A stretch of DNA of 64,000 nt. It comes from Aliamphritea ceti. Lineage in GTDB: Bacteria; Pseudomonadota; Gammaproteobacteria; Pseudomonadales; Balneatricaceae. Shown here piece after piece: positions 1 through 7,834 of the stretch. Both the position numbers and the translations under genes were made by a program. The stretch covers positions 3,410,001 to 3,474,000 of the forward strand of contig NZ_AP025282.1 of the NCBI RefSeq assembly GCF_024347215.1, given 5' to 3'. The notes beneath the pieces were generated by a model, which searched no databases, was not told the DNA's origin, and worked only from the letters and a program-made list of their open reading frames with translations. Numbering within the stretch: position 1 is the first letter of the stretch; each line of letters opens with the position of its first letter.

Positions 1-830
1 TTACCTATCATCAGGGTATCGGAGCCGCCTAAAAGGGCCGGAATCACGTATTCACCAACCGCCGGAATAAATACCAATAAACAACCGGCAATGATGCCCG
101 GTATCGCCAGTGGCAAGGTAATCAGGAAGAAGTTCTGCATCGGCCGGCCACCTAGATCCTCAGCGGCTTCCAACAAGGTAATGTCCATCTTTTCCAATGC
201 GGTATAGAGCGGCAAGACCATGAACGGCAAGTAGGTATAGACGATGCCGATATACACAGCGAAGTCGGTCTGCAGCATAGTTAACGGCTGATCGATAATG
301 CCGAAACTGAGCAGAAACTCGTTGATCAGGCCATTCTTTTTCAGGAAGCCCATCCAGGCATACACCCGCAACAGAAAGGAGGTCCAGAACGGCAGAATCA
401 CCAGCGACAGCAGTAAAATCCGTGTGGTGGATTTACTGCGGGCGATCAGGTACGCCATTGGAAACGCGACTAATAATGTGAAGAAAGTCGATACCGCCGC
501 AATGCGGATGGAGCTCAAATAGGCTTCCAGATAGAAGGTGTCTTCAAACAGGTAGATGTAGTTGCCAAGGTTCAGCTTCAGGGTTGCAAACGACTCTTCC
601 GGGTCCCATTCCAGCAATGAACTGTAAGGCGGAATCGAGATGGTCGGCTCCGCTAAGGAAATCTTGAAGACCACTAAAAAGGGTACAAAAAAGAACACTG
701 CCAGCCACAGGCTGGGCAGGGAAATAACCGTCCAGCGACCAATGCTCAGGTGGCGTAAGGTATAAATCAGGCGCCCCAGACCTGACACCGGCTTCTGGCC
801 GGGAATATTCAGGGAAACTGGGGCGTTCAT
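1..830 (-). CDS. potH: Putrescine/spermidine ABC transporter permease (PotH type), 3' end outside window
   Basis: This is an inner-membrane permease of a polyamine ABC importer. The reading frame opens with ATG at 828-830 and stays open to base 1, so the last few residues lie beyond the left edge. It was read by translating the complement. A cytoplasmic N-terminus of about 35 residues precedes the first membrane helix (near residues 36-52). The region around residues 215-240 carries the EAA-type loop that contacts the ATPase (LLEAAEDLGG). The visible end reads EYVIPALLGGSDTLMIG, which is typical of PotB/PotH permeases. Its start overlaps the potG stop by ATGA, so the two are probably translationally coupled. 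A potI partner would be expected just outside the window. The family is clear; putrescine specificity is inferred from the neighbours. Confidence 0.93.
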   Translation of the reverse strand, partial: MNAPVSLNIPGQKPVSGLGRLIYTLRHLSIGRWTVISLPSLWLAVFFFVPFLVVFKISLAEPTISIPPYSSLLEWDPEESFATLKLNLGNYIYLFEDTFYLEAYLSSIRIAAVSTFFTLLVAFPMAYLIARSKSTTRILLLSLVILPFWTSFLLRVYAWMGFLKKNGLINEFLLSFGIIDQPLTMLQTDFAVYIGIVYTYLPFMVLPLYTALEKMDITLLEAAEDLGGRPMQNFFLITLPLAIPGIIAGCLLVFIPAVGEYVIPALLGGSDTLMIG

Positions 831-2008
831 GAGGTCAGTACCACGCTGCTGTCCGCATCCCAGGACATGTACACCTGATCTTCCCAGGTGAAGCGCTCGC
901 CCATGCTACGGGACAGGTTCGGCTGAGTGATACGGACTTCTTTACCGCTTGGCAGACGGATGCGGAACACCGACATGCTGCCCATGTAGGCAATTTCTTC
1001 GATGATGCCGACGATACAGTTAACGTCCTGATCCGGCTTACGGCGGCTGACTTTGATCTTTTCCGGGCGCAGTGCCACGTGTACTTTCTGATTTGGTGAA
1101 CAGCTGATGCCGTGGTTAACATAGAGTTCGCCACCGGCTTCTTTGGAGTGAATACGCACACTGTCCGGTTCATCTTCAATCACCCGGCCTTCGAACATGT
1201 TCACTGAACCGATGAATTCTGCAACGAAGCGACTGTTCGGGTATTCATACACATCATGAGGCTCGGCGGTCTGGACGATCTTACCCTGATCCATGACGCC
1301 AATACGGGTCGACAGGGTCATTGCCTCTTCCTGGTCGTGGGTAACGACCACGAAAGTCACGCCGAGTTTTTCCTGAATGTTAATCAGCTCAAATTGGGTC
1401 TCTTCACGCAGCTTCTTATCCAGTGCCCCCAGTGGCTCATCCAGCAGTAACAGCTTTGGCTGCTTGATCAGTGAACGGGCCAGTGCGATACGCTGGCGCT
1501 GACCACCGGACAACTGATGAGGTTTACGTTTGGTCAGATGCCCCATTTGCACCAATTCAAGCATCTGGGCGACCCGCTCTCTGACTTCTGCACGGGGAAT
1601 GCCTTCACGCTTCAGGCCAAAGGCAACGTTTTCTTCAACACTCAAGTGGGGGAACAGCGCATACGACTGAAACATCATATTGACCGGGCGCTTCCAGGGC
1701 TGAATACCTGCCATATCAACGCCATCGATGATAATTTTGCCAGACGTAGGAGTTTCAAAGCCAGCAAGCATGCGCAACAAGGTACTTTTACCAGAACCGG
1801 AACCGCCTAGCAGACAAAAAAGCTCGTTTTTATAGATATCCAGTGAGATGTTATCAACGGCTGTAAAACCAGCAAACTTTTTAGTGACATTTTCGATCCT
1901 TAAAAAAGCTTCTGCTCCATCTTGCTTCCATAGAGGAGCAGTAGAATTGATCACATTAGACTCAAGTGAAACATTTTCACCCTGTTTAATGATTGGGTTC
2001 GAACTCAT
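827..2008 (-). CDS. potG: Polyamine ABC transporter ATP-binding protein PotG
   Basis: This is the cytoplasmic ATPase that energises polyamine import through PotH/PotI. It has 393 residues, a normal length for PotG/PotA. Visible motifs are Walker A GGSGSGKST (residues 68-76), signature LSGGQ (166-170), Walker B LLLLDEP (187-193) and the switch histidine in VVTHDQ. The C-terminal third is the TOBE regulatory domain (VALRPEKIKVS). The start is ATG at 2008 with a weak AGG upstream. It lies between potF and potH on one strand. Codon usage changes along the gene: roughly the first 60-90 codons are AT-rich like potF, and the rest has the GC-richer third positions of the core. This suggests a recombination junction inside the 5' part. 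Confidence 0.96.
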   Translation of the reverse strand: MSSNPIIKQGENVSLESNVINSTAPLWKQDGAEAFLRIENVTKKFAGFTAVDNISLDIYKNELFCLLGGSGSGKSTLLRMLAGFETPTSGKIIIDGVDMAGIQPWKRPVNMMFQSYALFPHLSVEENVAFGLKREGIPRAEVRERVAQMLELVQMGHLTKRKPHQLSGGQRQRIALARSLIKQPKLLLLDEPLGALDKKLREETQFELINIQEKLGVTFVVVTHDQEEAMTLSTRIGVMDQGKIVQTAEPHDVYEYPNSRFVAEFIGSVNMFEGRVIEDEPDSVRIHSKEAGGELYVNHGISCSPNQKVHVALRPEKIKVSRRKPDQDVNCIVGIIEEIAYMGSMSVFRIRLPSGKEVRITQPNLSRSMGERFTWEDQVYMSWDADSSVVLTS

Positions 2009-2118
2009 GTTAGTGCCTAAATTATTATTATAATATTATCTACAAATATCTTTTAAATCATCTGCAGGTTTAATTAGTTATTAGTAATAAAAAATAACCG
2101 ATGTTTTATATAACCCTA

Positions 2119-3210
2119 TTACCTTCCAGTTTTAATATCGGTCCATGCACGGGTAAGTAAACGATCAAATTTTGCCGTATGTGCAACAGGAGCAAATAAA
2201 CGTTGCTTTACTTCATCAGATGGATAAATACCTGGATCAGTCATAATTTCATCTAAAAGCAGAGGTTTAGCCGCATCATTAGCAGATGCAAAGAAAGTGT
2301 AATTCGAAAAGTCAGCGGCACTGTCACTTCTTAATAAATAGTCAATAAAAGCATAGGCACCTTCTGGATTTGGAGCATCTGCCGGAATAGCAATAAAATC
2401 AAACCAAAGCAATGTACCTTCTTTAGGTATACTATAACCAAGGTTAACACTAACTCCGGCTTCTTCAGCGCGCACGAGAGCATTAGAAACATCACCGTTA
2501 TAACTAAGTGCTACACATATATCGCCATTGACTAGATCTGTTATATGTTTAAACGATGAAAACTGCTTATAATTTGGCCTTGATTTTTTCAATAAATCCG
2601 TCGCTTTTTTCAGATCCTTCTTGTTCTCTGAATTTGGATCCAACCCTAAATAATTTAACGCAATGGATGTCACCTCAGCAGGTGACTCAAGAATACTGAT
2701 GCCACAATCTTTTAATTTAGAACTGATTTCAGGATCAAAAATAAGATCTAATGAGTCAAGAGGCATATCACCTAAGCGCTCTCTTAGCATTGTCTCGTTA
2801 TAACCTAGCCCAATAGTACCCCAGGCATAAGGAATACTGTGCTTGTTTTCAGGATCAAACTGACGTGCTTTAGATAATAAGTCTTTATTTAAATTCTTGT
2901 AATTTTTTAACCTGTCATGATCAATTTCTGAATATACACCTATTTTCGCTTGCCTTTGAAGATATGAACTGGCTGGAATTATTACATCGTAACCACTAGC
3001 GCCAGTCATCAGTTTGGCATCAACTACTTCATTTGAATCGAAAACATCATAGTTAACTGTAATACCTGTTTCTTTCGTAAAATTATCAATAACGGTAGGT
3101 CCCACATAGTCAGGCCAATTATAGAAATTTACTGTACTGGTTTCTGCAAGAGCTAATTCTGATGAAGCAAACATCAAACATCCAGCTATTAATTTATTTT
3201 TATTATCCAT
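2119..3210 (-). CDS. potF: Periplasmic putrescine-binding protein PotF
   Basis: This is the periplasmic substrate receptor of the PotFGHI-type importer, 363 residues. An N-terminal signal peptide of about 22 residues ends near ALA-ET. The mature start TVNFYNWPDYVGPTVIDNF is characteristic of PotF/PotD proteins. Further family features are the GYDVIIPASSYLQRQ region, the PYAWGTIGLGYN region and a C-terminal LLTRAWTDIKTGR. The start is ATG at 3210 with AGAGGT six bases upstream. It is 25 bases downstream of the thioredoxin-like gene and 110 bases upstream of potG, so one operon is likely. The gene is markedly AT-rich compared with most of potG and potH. Ligand choice between putrescine, spermidine and a related amine cannot be settled by eye. 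Confidence 0.93.
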   Translation of the reverse strand: MDNKNKLIAGCLMFASSELALAETSTVNFYNWPDYVGPTVIDNFTKETGITVNYDVFDSNEVVDAKLMTGASGYDVIIPASSYLQRQAKIGVYSEIDHDRLKNYKNLNKDLLSKARQFDPENKHSIPYAWGTIGLGYNETMLRERLGDMPLDSLDLIFDPEISSKLKDCGISILESPAEVTSIALNYLGLDPNSENKKDLKKATDLLKKSRPNYKQFSSFKHITDLVNGDICVALSYNGDVSNALVRAEEAGVSVNLGYSIPKEGTLLWFDFIAIPADAPNPEGAYAFIDYLLRSDSAADFSNYTFFASANDAAKPLLLDEIMTDPGIYPSDEVKQRLFAPVAHTAKFDRLLTRAWTDIKTGR

Positions 3211-3234
3211 AACTAAACCTCTAATTTTTCTAGT

Positions 3235-3735
3235 TTATTTTATTGCTTTAATAAGATCAGTTACCGTTCTGTTCAAATAGCCTCCTAACTTACAATCAGA
3301 TTTTATATTTTCATATTCATATGAAGGGCAGCTTCCTGATGGACATTCAGAATAAAAATCAACCATTTCAAATCTCTCATCAAGAATAACAACAACTGGT
3401 ATTAAAACTTCATCAATTTCTAAACGTGATTTAATTTCGTCTTCAGCTCTACCTTTAGTAATTATAGACATTTTAAATAAGCTGTTGATTTCACATATTT
3501 TATTAAGAACAGATAATTGCAATTGACAAAATGGACACCACATTTCAGCAGCCACTAGCAATTTAACAGGCTTGCTTATACTTAGCAGCTGATCTAAAGC
3601 CTCCTGATTAATTTGTAAGTCAGTATTTAGCAAGTCGGCAACCTTACTGACTTCCAAAATTTCATTACGGGTTCCCCGACCTAAATATTGATGATAGTTC
3701 TCACCACATTCGAAAAGCTCTTGATATGTCATCAT
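3235..3735 (-). CDS. Thioredoxin-fold protein with WCPFC active site
   Basis: This is a predicted cytoplasmic thiol-disulfide protein of 166 residues with no signal peptide. The active-site motif MWCPFC has its cysteines at residues 67 and 70, and a cis-proline candidate sits in LIPVVVI near residue 113. An unusual second cysteine cluster, CPSGSCP, lies at about 131-137, and a further Cys follows near the C-terminus. Overall layout resembles the Thioredoxin_9 group (helical N-terminus, then the fold). The start is ATG at 3735 with GGAG seven bases upstream; an ATG three bases later is also possible. It is the first gene of the potF-potG-potH transcription unit and is divergent from the ccdA remnant, which suggests a redox job linked to CcdA. 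The link to polyamine uptake is unexplained. Confidence 0.8.
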   Translation of the reverse strand: MMTYQELFECGENYHQYLGRGTRNEILEVSKVADLLNTDLQINQEALDQLLSISKPVKLLVAAEMWCPFCQLQLSVLNKICEINSLFKMSIITKGRAEDEIKSRLEIDEVLIPVVVILDERFEMVDFYSECPSGSCPSYEYENIKSDCKLGGYLNRTVTDLIKAIK

Positions 3736-4113
3736 CTTTACACTCCACTTATCATCACAAAACCAGATTACGACTCAATACAGTTACAGTTAACTTTTTA
3801 AGTAATCCTGCTAACAGTATTAACCTCCCTTTGAGACTTAATAAATGCACAACACGTCACCTAAAGTTTACAATTACGGAAACATTCTCTGGCTATTGAT
3901 GGATCCGTAGCAACTATTACTCTCTGAGCTTTAAACACTTAAATAGCTACATAACAGTCAATGGCACCTTAACAGCTGATATATATGAAGAATTCACGAT
4001 GGAGAGACGTTTACAAACAAAATATTTCTATAAAACTAGAAATATAGATATAATTTTATTAGCCATGTTTCTTAAATGGCTGAAATTATAGTTTCAAAAA
4101 ATGGATTGCAGAA
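3736..4113. other. AT-rich divergent intergenic region between trx-pot and ccdA
   Basis: This 378-base gap separates the divergent thioredoxin-like gene and ccdA. It is AT-rich, has stop codons in all frames and must hold the promoters for both directions. No clear operator, hairpin terminator or RNA gene was recognised in it. Confidence 0.5.
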
Positions 4114-5078
4114 ATGCCTGATGTAACGGTTACAGAATACTTTATTGCCTTCATAGGCGGTCTTCTTTCTACTTTTTCTCCCTGCTCTGTTACCCTCCTA
4201 CCTGGTTATCTATCATTTCTTTCTTGTCAAACTGATAGCCGCTATTCAAATATAAAAATAGCTTTGAGTTTCACATCTGGTTATTCATTATATTTCTTAT
4301 TACTAGGCTTTAATATTACACTATTAGGAAAAATATTTTGGAACTATCAAGAAGAATTGAATATATTAGTGGGAATATTGATAGCTATCCTAGGTTTAAA
4401 ATTATTGTTTAATTGTGGTAGCTGCGACAAAAACTCCAGTATTATTTATAATTCAAACAATGGAGTACTTAAGAATGCCTTTATACTTGGAATATTATTA
4501 TCCTTAGGAAGAACTGCGTGTACAGGTCCGATATTAGCATCTATACTTGCTTATCAACCTGTTGTTCCAAACGCATATATCAGTCCAGTTTTGTTAATCA
4601 TTTATTCTCTTGGTTTCAGTATTCCAGTACTTCTCATATCGTTGACGTTCAATCGTTTACATCAACATATAAACAGACATAAACAGACATAAACAGACAT
4701 AAACAGACATAAACAGACATAAACAGACATAAACAGACATAAACAGACATAAACAGACATAAACAGACATAAACAGACATAAACAGACATAAACAGACAT
4801 AAACAGACATAAACAGACATAAACAGACATAAACAGACATAAACAGACATAAACAGACATAAACAGACATAAACAGACATAAACAGACATAAACAGACAT
4901 AAACAGACATAAACAGACATAAACAGACATAAACAGACATAAACAGACATTAAATAACATCAAAAAAATAGGATCTATTAGCCTGATTTTAATCGGAATC
5001 ACTATGATTGTTGGTAAAACAAAAGAACTCTCAGTTTGGATTAGCATACTTTACCCTTCCTTACTGAACATCGGATAA
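4114..5078 (+). pseudogene. ccdA: CcdA-family thiol-disulfide membrane transporter, interrupted by a decamer array
   Basis: CcdA proteins carry reducing equivalents across the inner membrane to periplasmic thiol proteins. The first 186 or so codons encode a normal CcdA core: FSPC in the first helix (Cys24), GRTACTGP in a later helix (Cys136) and an extra CGSC at 101-104. Near base 4669 the frame runs into a 10-bp tandem array and stops at 4690-4692. After the array, bases 4956-5078 encode a last hydrophobic helix (ISLILIGITMIVG) ending in TAA, as expected for the CcdA C-terminus. By hand, exactly two repeat copies join the two parts in one open frame; 0, 1 or 3 and more copies give an early stop. 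The current 192-residue product lacks the last helix. It may be a dead gene or a length-switchable one. Confidence 0.82.
4671..4950 (+). repeat. 28 perfect tandem copies of a 10-bp unit inside ccdA
   Basis: The unit aaacagacat is repeated 28 times without a single mismatch (280 bases), preceded by a partial unit (at). The unit length is not a multiple of three, so each frame is visited in turn and TAA appears in every plus-strand frame within 30 bases. On the minus strand the unit reads ATGTCTGTTT and contains no stop in any frame. Perfect identity implies recent expansion by slippage, or active homogenisation. Confidence 0.98.
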
Positions 5079-5194
5079 GGTGTCTGCAGCGTCAAACCCA
5101 TTCATTTTCTATACAAAACCTTACAATAATTATTTTGCTGTTAGCTAAGATGTCTCCGTTACTGAACATACTCCGTCAATTAACAGGACATATC

Positions 5195-5482
5195 ATGAAA
5201 AAGACTTTGCTGGCTTTAACTGCCACCGCATTCATCAGCGGCTGCTCAACCCAGACTTTTAACATTAACGGTACAACTAACAGCCAGCCTGCCAGTGAAG
5301 AATCTCAGACATTCTTTATTAACGGTATAGGTCAGGAAAAACAGACTAACGCTGCTGAGTTATGTGGCGGTGCTGATAAGGTGGCAAAAGTTGAGACTCA
5401 GGAAACATTTGTGAATGGTTTCCTTGGTTTCATCACACTGGGAATTTACACACCACGGGATGCGCGGGTGTATTGCAGATAA
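5195..5482 (+). CDS. Bor-family outer-membrane lipoprotein
   Basis: This 95-residue lipoprotein has a short signal peptide and the lipobox ISGC (Cys at residue 19). The mature part closely follows the Bor protein of phage lambda: FFINGIGQ, AAELCGGADKV, ETQETFVNGFLGFITLGIYT and a final ARVYC. Bor is a lysogenic-conversion outer-membrane lipoprotein linked to serum resistance in E. coli, with homologues on many chromosomes. The ATG at 5195 was chosen over an in-frame ATG at 5135 because it starts the signal peptide and has AGGA about eight bases upstream. It sits alone just after the broken ccdA and before a hairpin terminator. No other phage genes are nearby. Confidence 0.88.
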   Translation: MKKTLLALTATAFISGCSTQTFNINGTTNSQPASEESQTFFINGIGQEKQTNAAELCGGADKVAKVETQETFVNGFLGFITLGIYTPRDARVYCR

Positions 5483-5572
5483 GCGGAGATAAAAGAACGC
5501 ACAGCGCCTCCGGTTAACTGACCGGAGTAGGTCCGCACTGTGCGCTAAGGTGTTTGGAATCTATCGGAAATC

Positions 5573-5605
5573 AGGCTTCTGTACGGTGAAATACAGAAGC
5601 CTTTT
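5573..5605 (+). terminator. Rho-independent terminator after the Bor-like gene
   Basis: A perfect 11-bp stem (aggcttctgta / tacagaagcct) with an 8-base loop runs into TTTT on the plus strand. It lies between the convergent Bor-like and ureohydrolase genes and may also act for the minus strand. Confidence 0.8.
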
Positions 5606-5612
5606 AGTGTGA

Positions 5613-6593
5613 TCAGCTAGCTTGTTCAGCACGCTTGGCACGGGCATCAAATACATATCCCAGCAAGTTAAGCAGTACCTGAGCGGCCAGAATACTGGTC
5701 GTACCGGTGTGATCATAATCCGGAGCCACTTCGCAGAGGTCGATACCGACCACATCACCCTGCTGAGCAACCTGCTGCAGTACTTCCATTACTTCGTAAT
5801 ACTGGAAGCCACCATGGCTAGGTGTACCAGTGCCCGGAGCAATAGACGGATCAAAACCGTCGATATCAATTGTGATGTAGTAATTCACATCTTTAGGAAT
5901 CAGCTTCATTACGCCTTCTAAGCCCAAACGGCGTACGTCACGTACAGACAGAATGGTTGAACCGGAATCTTCCGCCAGTTTATGGTCAGAACGGTTCGAA
6001 GAAGACACATTACGGATGCCCAGCTGGGTCATACCACTGATATAACTCTGTTCAGATGCACGGCGCATCGGGTTTCCGTGGCCATAACGAACACCATGAC
6101 GCTCATCAACAAAATCCAGGTGTGCATCTATCTGAATGATATGGATCGGGCCTTTATTGGCATATTCCTCGAATGCTTTAATGCAAGGGGCATTCACAGA
6201 ATGGTCTCCCCCAACAGTGACCGGTAATACACCGGCTTCGAGCATTTTACGTACGCCGTATTCAATATTGGCGTGACTCTTAACGGTATCGGTATGTACG
6301 ATATCAGCATCACCAATATCAACGATGCTCACGCCTTCCAGATACATAGTGTCTTCTTCATAGGAATAAGCGCCACCATGTCCGAAAGAGAACAACGTTG
6401 ATGCTTCACGAATTGAACGTGGTCCCATACGCGCACCGGAGCGCCACTGGGTGCCACAGTCAAATGGTGCACCCATGAAGGCAACATCACCCTTAATGTT
6501 GTCCCAATCTTCACAGGTAGGACTCTTGGCAAAAGTACAGAAACCTACAAACGGCAGATTCAGCCGGCCTTTCTCGTAAGCATTATCGCTCAT
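5613..6593 (-). CDS. Ureohydrolase: agmatinase or guanidino-acid hydrolase (guanidinobutyrase type)
   Basis: This is a manganese enzyme of the arginase/agmatinase superfamily, 326 residues, which splits urea from a guanidino compound. The metal-binding motifs are complete: GGDHS (128-132), DAHLD (156-160) and DIDGFDPS (243-250). The protein therefore has the expected ligands His131, Asp156, His158, Asp160, Asp243 and Asp245. Agmatinase (SpeB), 4-guanidinobutyrase (GbuA) and 3-guanidinopropionase (GpuA) share these motifs and cannot be separated here. A LysR regulator on the same strand and a divergent TRAP carboxylate importer favour a guanidino acid over agmatine. The nearby polyamine importer would fit agmatinase, which makes putrescine. 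The start is ATG at 6593 with AGGAG about ten bases upstream. Confidence 0.9.
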   Translation of the reverse strand: MSDNAYEKGRLNLPFVGFCTFAKSPTCEDWDNIKGDVAFMGAPFDCGTQWRSGARMGPRSIREASTLFSFGHGGAYSYEEDTMYLEGVSIVDIGDADIVHTDTVKSHANIEYGVRKMLEAGVLPVTVGGDHSVNAPCIKAFEEYANKGPIHIIQIDAHLDFVDERHGVRYGHGNPMRRASEQSYISGMTQLGIRNVSSSNRSDHKLAEDSGSTILSVRDVRRLGLEGVMKLIPKDVNYYITIDIDGFDPSIAPGTGTPSHGGFQYYEVMEVLQQVAQQGDVVGIDLCEVAPDYDHTGTTSILAAQVLLNLLGYVFDARAKRAEQAS

Positions 6594-6771
6594 CTTTATT
6601 TACTCCTGTTCAGCAACCACTGCGGCTCAATACAACAGGAGACAAACATTCCCGTTGCTTAGATTGCCCCCTTTATGATTTTTTAATCGGGGGATTGCTG
6701 GGAGTATTACAAACTAAATCGCATCAAAAAATATGAAAGTTATGATGCTTATATTTGATTTTATAATGTAA

Positions 6772-7662
6772 CTATTCCGGATCTAATCCCAGAACATCTT
6801 CTATGTCCTTAACAAAGACCCTGACAATATTACGTACCGCAGGTGATGCTCGCATTGCCAGATAAAACGCTGAATGATGCTCCAGATTCAGGTGATCTAT
6901 GGCCCGCATCTCACCGCTATCAACCCATGCCTGCGCATAATGCTCAGGCAAATATCCCATAAAATGACCACTGGTAATCAACATAGCCTGGGCTTCCATA
7001 TTAGTAACGAATGCAGTGTTCTGAATACCTGGTAAGTCAGTTTGCTGTAAATATGCCCGGGTCGATACCGGAAACTGCTGCAGTGTTTCCCAACTGATCT
7101 CAGCAGCAGGTGCAGCAAACAATGGATGGTGCTGGCCACAGTAAAAACCATGCGCTTCCTTATGTAATAAGCGATATGTCAGCGTATTATCCCGGCGTTG
7201 AAACGGTCCAATGGCAACATGAATATGACCATTAAGCAGGTCACGCTCAAGATCCTCGGGGGGTAATACCTCAAGCTTGATTGATACATCGTTATCACGG
7301 CTGAAGAAACGCTGTAGCGCAGCGTTAATAGGAAATTCCTGATTACTGATCGTGGTATCAATCAAACCGATTCGCAACGTACCTGTCAGCTTGTTACGCA
7401 ATTCGCCTAAATCTGCCTCAAAGTCAGAGACATTATTCAGCATACTGCGGCACTTTGCGTACACCAGCTCCCCTTTCTCTGTCAGGTTAAAACCACTGCG
7501 CCCACGGTGACATAACTGAAAGCCAAGGCGGATTTCAAAATCCCGTATATGCGTACTGATTGCGGGCTGGCTCATCCCTAAAGCGGCCTGCGCACTGACA
7601 AAACCGCCACATTCCACCACTGAGCAGAATGTCTGCATGTGTTTCATTGAGTACTGCGCCAT
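6772..7662 (-). CDS. LysR-type transcriptional regulator
   Basis: This 296-residue protein has an N-terminal winged helix-turn-helix (about 5-65, with AALGMSQPAISTHIRDFE as the recognition segment) and a C-terminal periplasmic-binding-like effector domain (about 90-290). The start is ATG at 7662 with GGAG about nine bases upstream. It lies 178 bases upstream of the ureohydrolase start on the same strand and is divergent from dctP, the usual position for a LysR regulator controlling a divergent target. Probable targets are the TRAP operon and possibly the ureohydrolase gene. In pseudomonads, LysR regulators neighbour gbuA and gpuA, which is consistent with a guanidino-compound inducer. The inducer is inferred, not seen. 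Confidence 0.92.
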   Translation of the reverse strand: MAQYSMKHMQTFCSVVECGGFVSAQAALGMSQPAISTHIRDFEIRLGFQLCHRGRSGFNLTEKGELVYAKCRSMLNNVSDFEADLGELRNKLTGTLRIGLIDTTISNQEFPINAALQRFFSRDNDVSIKLEVLPPEDLERDLLNGHIHVAIGPFQRRDNTLTYRLLHKEAHGFYCGQHHPLFAAPAAEISWETLQQFPVSTRAYLQQTDLPGIQNTAFVTNMEAQAMLITSGHFMGYLPEHYAQAWVDSGEMRAIDHLNLEHHSAFYLAMRASPAVRNIVRVFVKDIEDVLGLDPE

Positions 7663-7712
7663 AATCCGCTCCTTTTAGTAAGAGAAAGATATAATTTACA
7701 TCAATTTTTATG

Positions 7713-7747
7713 ATGTATACATATTAAATATTGTATTTTTCAATACA
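7713..7747. promoter_or_regulatory. Candidate LysR operator in the lysR-dctP divergent region
   Basis: Two AT-rich dyads occur close together: the perfect palindrome atgtatacat (7713-7722) and the inverted repeat tgtatt-N4-aataca (7732-7747). Placement between the divergent genes is typical for LysR operators and the paired dyads could hold a tetramer. Assignment is by position and symmetry only. Confidence 0.45.
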
Positions 7748-7834
7748 TATACTTTTGCAATACTGATTGTGAATCACATGATTTATGACCGATTTCGCCA
7801 ACAATAATAAATGCTACAAAGCGAGGCCTATAAG

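Noticed and set aside
298..522. Plus-strand 74-codon frame
   Set aside because: It is antisense to the well-supported potH permease and shows no family features.
4671..4950. Possible CRISPR array
   Set aside because: The units are 10 bases and directly adjacent with no spacers, and no cas genes are nearby. It is a simple tandem repeat.
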